Positions 61,346 through 64,000 of a stretch of DNA of 64,000 nucleotides are shown here, piece after piece. The DNA lies in the NCBI RefSeq assembly GCF_021018805.1, contig NC_086250.1:63747322-63811321 (forward strand), in the 5' to 3' direction. Numbering within the stretch: position 1 is the stretch's first letter; each line of letters starts with the position of its first letter. Below the pieces are notes generated by a model. The model was not told the origin of the DNA, ran no database searches, and saw nothing but the letters and a program-made list of their open reading frames with translations. The DNA is from Prinia subflava. Taxonomy: Eukaryota; Chordata; Aves; Passeriformes; Cisticolidae. A program made the translations under genes and the position numbers.

Positions 61346-63742
61346 TTAAAAATACTCTCCTGTTTGGCTTTTATCATGTTGGGGTTTTATCTTTCTCTGT
61401 TTTTTCTTTCCTTTTCTTTTTTTTAACATTTGAAAGGAGTGGAAACTTTTGACATTTGCAGTAACATTAGTATACCTCAGTCTCTTTGATTTTCTATAAC
61501 AAGAAAATAATTAATTCATTTATGGCATATATTGCAGACTACTTTAAAAATTGCAAGGGTTTACTTGGCTATTCCCTTTTCTCTGTAATATTCTTCAGAT
61601 AATAAATCATATAACCACTCAATCCCTAAGGTGCCTTCAAGATATTTGCTCCTTTAGCATGGTATGCACTGAAGTTGAGCTACTTTGAGCATCAAGGTGC
61701 TGAAAGTTTCACTTTCATGTATTTAAGAAAACTTGTATCAAATTTATCTAACAAAACCTTATCTGTTACCTACAGTAGTCTGGATAAAACGAAAACTCAA
61801 CAAAATTGCAACTACAAATTTAAATCAAACACAGATTTTTTGAAAGGTGAAAACCACATTTTGGGGTTGTTTATCTGCACAGTAAGTTTGTCTCATTGTC
61901 AGTTGGTAAACACAGCTGGCTCTGTGGCAGGTTTCATCTGGCTTCGTGTATTTCATCTAGGATGGTTATTAAAAAAAAAAAAAACAGTTTGCCTTCTGAC
62001 AATATCATAATATGTTTTTCGGGTTACAGAAGGAATGTGGGAAGGTTTATATTTTGCCAGAAAAGGGGTAAATGTTCTGGAGAGGCCAGCAGGCACATGT
62101 GAGCAGATAATTCAATATGAGTTTTTTTAAATGTTGGAGCCCTGTGTTGCAGGTCAGGAATACATATCAAAATAAACCAAAGATGTGCTTTCATCTTGTC
62201 ACTTACCATGTTATGACACCTCATCTTTCCTGTGCCCAACAGCCATTTGGACATTCTATTTTCCTTTCCAAGTAATGGAGATAAACTGACCTTTATAAGT
62301 GTCCAAGAAATCTAACAAACATGCAGTGGTGGTTCAAGAGAATGTGTCTAATAATCTATTTTTATTTTATATTGTATACTTAAAAGGGAGGTGTTTTTTA
62401 AAAGTTTGATTTAGACTTTTGTAGAAAAGTTTTCTGGTGTTTTCTTTTGTTGGTTTGGGATTTTTACTTCTTTGGAAACATGAAATTATTTATTATGTCA
62501 TGAAATTTGATTACACTTTTACATATATAGTGGATCTGAGCCCTTATCTACACTGTTTGACATGGTTGAACACAGCAAGAGAAGCTCTGCATCTCTGTCC
62601 TTGTGAGCTTCGGTGATTCTGGGTTTCATTTCTTTAACTTCTGCTCTGCTGTGTGACCTTCTGACCTTTTATTTCAAAATCTCAGTAAGATGTGGTCCAT
62701 GTATACACTTAACTTCATTAGATATTGAATTTTGTTTCTGGTCAGTTTTCTCCCCTTAAATCAAAATCACTCACTTAGGTCAATGAAAAGTAATGAGATG
62801 CTCAATGCCTTTCTGTATAAAACTGCATTTGTCTACAAAGTTTATTTTATTTTGTTACGTTTTGCATCTTTCTTTGTAATTTATGGACTTAAAAGAGAAA
62901 TAATCAACAAAACTATCTTAAAGTTGCTATAAAAAGGAGAAAGATAAATGAGTTCAGGTGATCCAAAGAGGATGAAGTTATCTGTGGATTTTGTATTTAC
63001 TGTGTAATTGATAATGTTGATAATTTACTGTGTTGTTGATAATGCTTCTATGCTTGTTACACTTGGAACCCCTACAACATCTGTCCAACCCAACATCTCT
63101 TTGCACTTTGGAAACCACTCTGAGAAAATGTGTTACAACTCTCATTCTCAAGCCAAAAGCTAGATTTATACAAGTGTGTGAAACAACCCATTTGGGGAAT
63201 CACACAATTTTGCCACAACCTTTTATTTACATTGTGAAAAGAAACCTCACTTCCCTTCCTACAGTACAGTTATACTGACTGACACAGTATAAAAAATCAA
63301 AAAAATGCTTTTCTTTAGCTGAGCAAACCTACACATGGCAGCCAGATATAAAACTGGAATTAACCCTTCTGGATCTCTGGCTGGTTGCTGACTGCCTTCA
63401 CCAAGCTCCTGGGTTCTCATGGTTCTCACTCTTTCTTAAATGCCTCAGTTAAAGCAGTTTCACTTTGTTTTTCTTTTGAACATTCCAGTGTGGAAGTCTA
63501 CCTAAAAAGTCATCTCATACAGGCTACATATAGCTGACAGTAAGAGAAAGGAAAGCAATGTGTGGGAGGCCTGGAGGCAGCTTTTCTCTCCTCACAGAAA
63601 AGTCAGAGAAAACATGGCCCTCCATGCATGAGCTCTGAAAAGCAAAGCTTGTTTCTAAGTTCACCATAGACTGATCCCTTTTTTTGCCTCTTCCTCTGCT
63701 CTGGAAGGAGAGCTAAAATGCAGAGAACCCATCTTTTACCTG

Positions 63743-63847
63743 TTTTATTTTATTTTATTTTATTTTATTTTATTTTATTTTATTTTATTTTATTTTATTT
63801 TATTTTATTTTATTTTATTTTATTTTATTTTATTTTATTTTATTTTA
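63743..63847. repeat. Perfect (TTTTA)21 microsatellite
   Basis: Twenty-one uninterrupted TTTTA units, 105 bases. Because five and three share no factor, the plus-strand frame over it cycles through a five-residue pattern (FILFY), producing an 88-codon open frame (63718-63984) that is not a gene. Perfect arrays of this length are usually length-variable between individuals. Confidence 0.97.
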
Positions 63848-64000
63848 ATTTTTCCCCCACTGGTTGTTTTCCTGATCCAAACAGTCTCTGTCTATCTAGA
63901 GGTGCCTTGGCTCCCCACCCAGCCACACAAGTGTTCATGTTCTTGTGTTGGCACAAGGGAGGCAAAGGGGGAATTTCCCTTTGATTGAATTTGATTAACT
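63848..64000. other. Unique DNA at window end
   Basis: Slightly GC-richer sequence after the microsatellite. Nothing recognised before the window ends. Confidence 0.5.

Larger units (their letters stand above)
56806..63742. other. Long repeat-poor AT-rich stretch
   Basis: No confident mobile element and no supported gene. The patch 57000-57480 is more GC-balanced and has the look of single-copy conserved DNA. A small CpG cluster lies at 60288-60307. Two adjacent 20-base units starting TCCACTATTATTAAAT lie at 61306-61325 and 61326-61345, differing at one base. The T-rich (TTTTG)n tract is at 59422-59468. Confidence 0.5.

Noticed and set aside
63718..63984. 88-codon plus-strand frame with a repeating FILFY pattern
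   Set aside because: It is only the translation of the TTTTA microsatellite and its flanks.
1..64000. CRISPR array, tRNA, rRNA, operon or phage-like structure
   Set aside because: No spaced direct repeats, no cloverleaf-type A and B boxes recognised, no ribosomal sequence and no bacterial gene density.
1..64000. Endogenous retrovirus with paired long terminal repeats
   Set aside because: I saw no pair of several-hundred-base direct repeats with TG...CA ends, no primer-binding site and no retroviral protein motif; the only clear protein debris is of LINE type.

Overview
The window reads as AT-rich vertebrate nuclear DNA, most likely from a bird. The main evidence is a set of decayed CR1 LINE fragments on both strands. 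Several carry the typical CR1 3' tail (short tandem copies of an ATTCTATG- or GATTCTGTG-like word) or the C-terminal reverse-transcriptase peptide (patterns like LPREVVESPSLEVFK and LEHxSYEExLRELGLFSLEKRR). I see no mammalian-type L1 or Alu, no bacterial gene structure and no CRISPR array. The species cannot be fixed from the sequence alone.

I find no protein-coding gene I can support. Open frames are short (the longest is 202 codons, minus strand, 31022-31630), lie in all six frames, and show no recognisable cellular domain or exon chain. Several are translations of CR1 debris or simple repeats. The region is best read as intergenic sequence or the inside of a very large intron.

Layout. 1-6.4 kb: unique AT-rich DNA, a minus-strand CR1 tail (1958-2385), and a local direct duplication of about 189 bp (3407-3595 and 5339-5526). 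6.4-13.5 kb: four more CR1 pieces on the plus strand (about 6455-7055, 7865-7905, 9243-9375, 11034-11202) and one on the minus strand (13013-13445), plus a 44-base T run. 13.5-25.7 kb: mostly unique, with two clean hairpins near 20.3 and 21.0 kb. 25.7-26.3 kb: a very old CR1-type reverse-transcriptase relic in which the FD motif region and the SGW..SQ region can still be read. 26.3-46 kb: unique sequence with a plus-strand CR1 tail (33125-33318), two minus-strand CR1 pieces (40598-40985, 43012-43165), a plus-strand CR1 tail (45893-46080), a long composite T-rich microsatellite (35871-36007) and some GC-richer patches. 46-64 kb: almost repeat-free AT-rich sequence with a TA/CA microsatellite bracketed by a direct duplication (56674-56805) and a perfect 21-unit TTTTA microsatellite (63743-63847).

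There is no set of genes acting together here, and I found no undescribed molecular system. The items most worth a second look are the local duplication, the strong hairpin with two mutually exclusive pairings at 20974-21018, the duplicated flanks of the 56.7-kb microsatellite, the ancient LINE relic, and a few patches that could be conserved non-coding elements. That last idea needs alignment to other birds.
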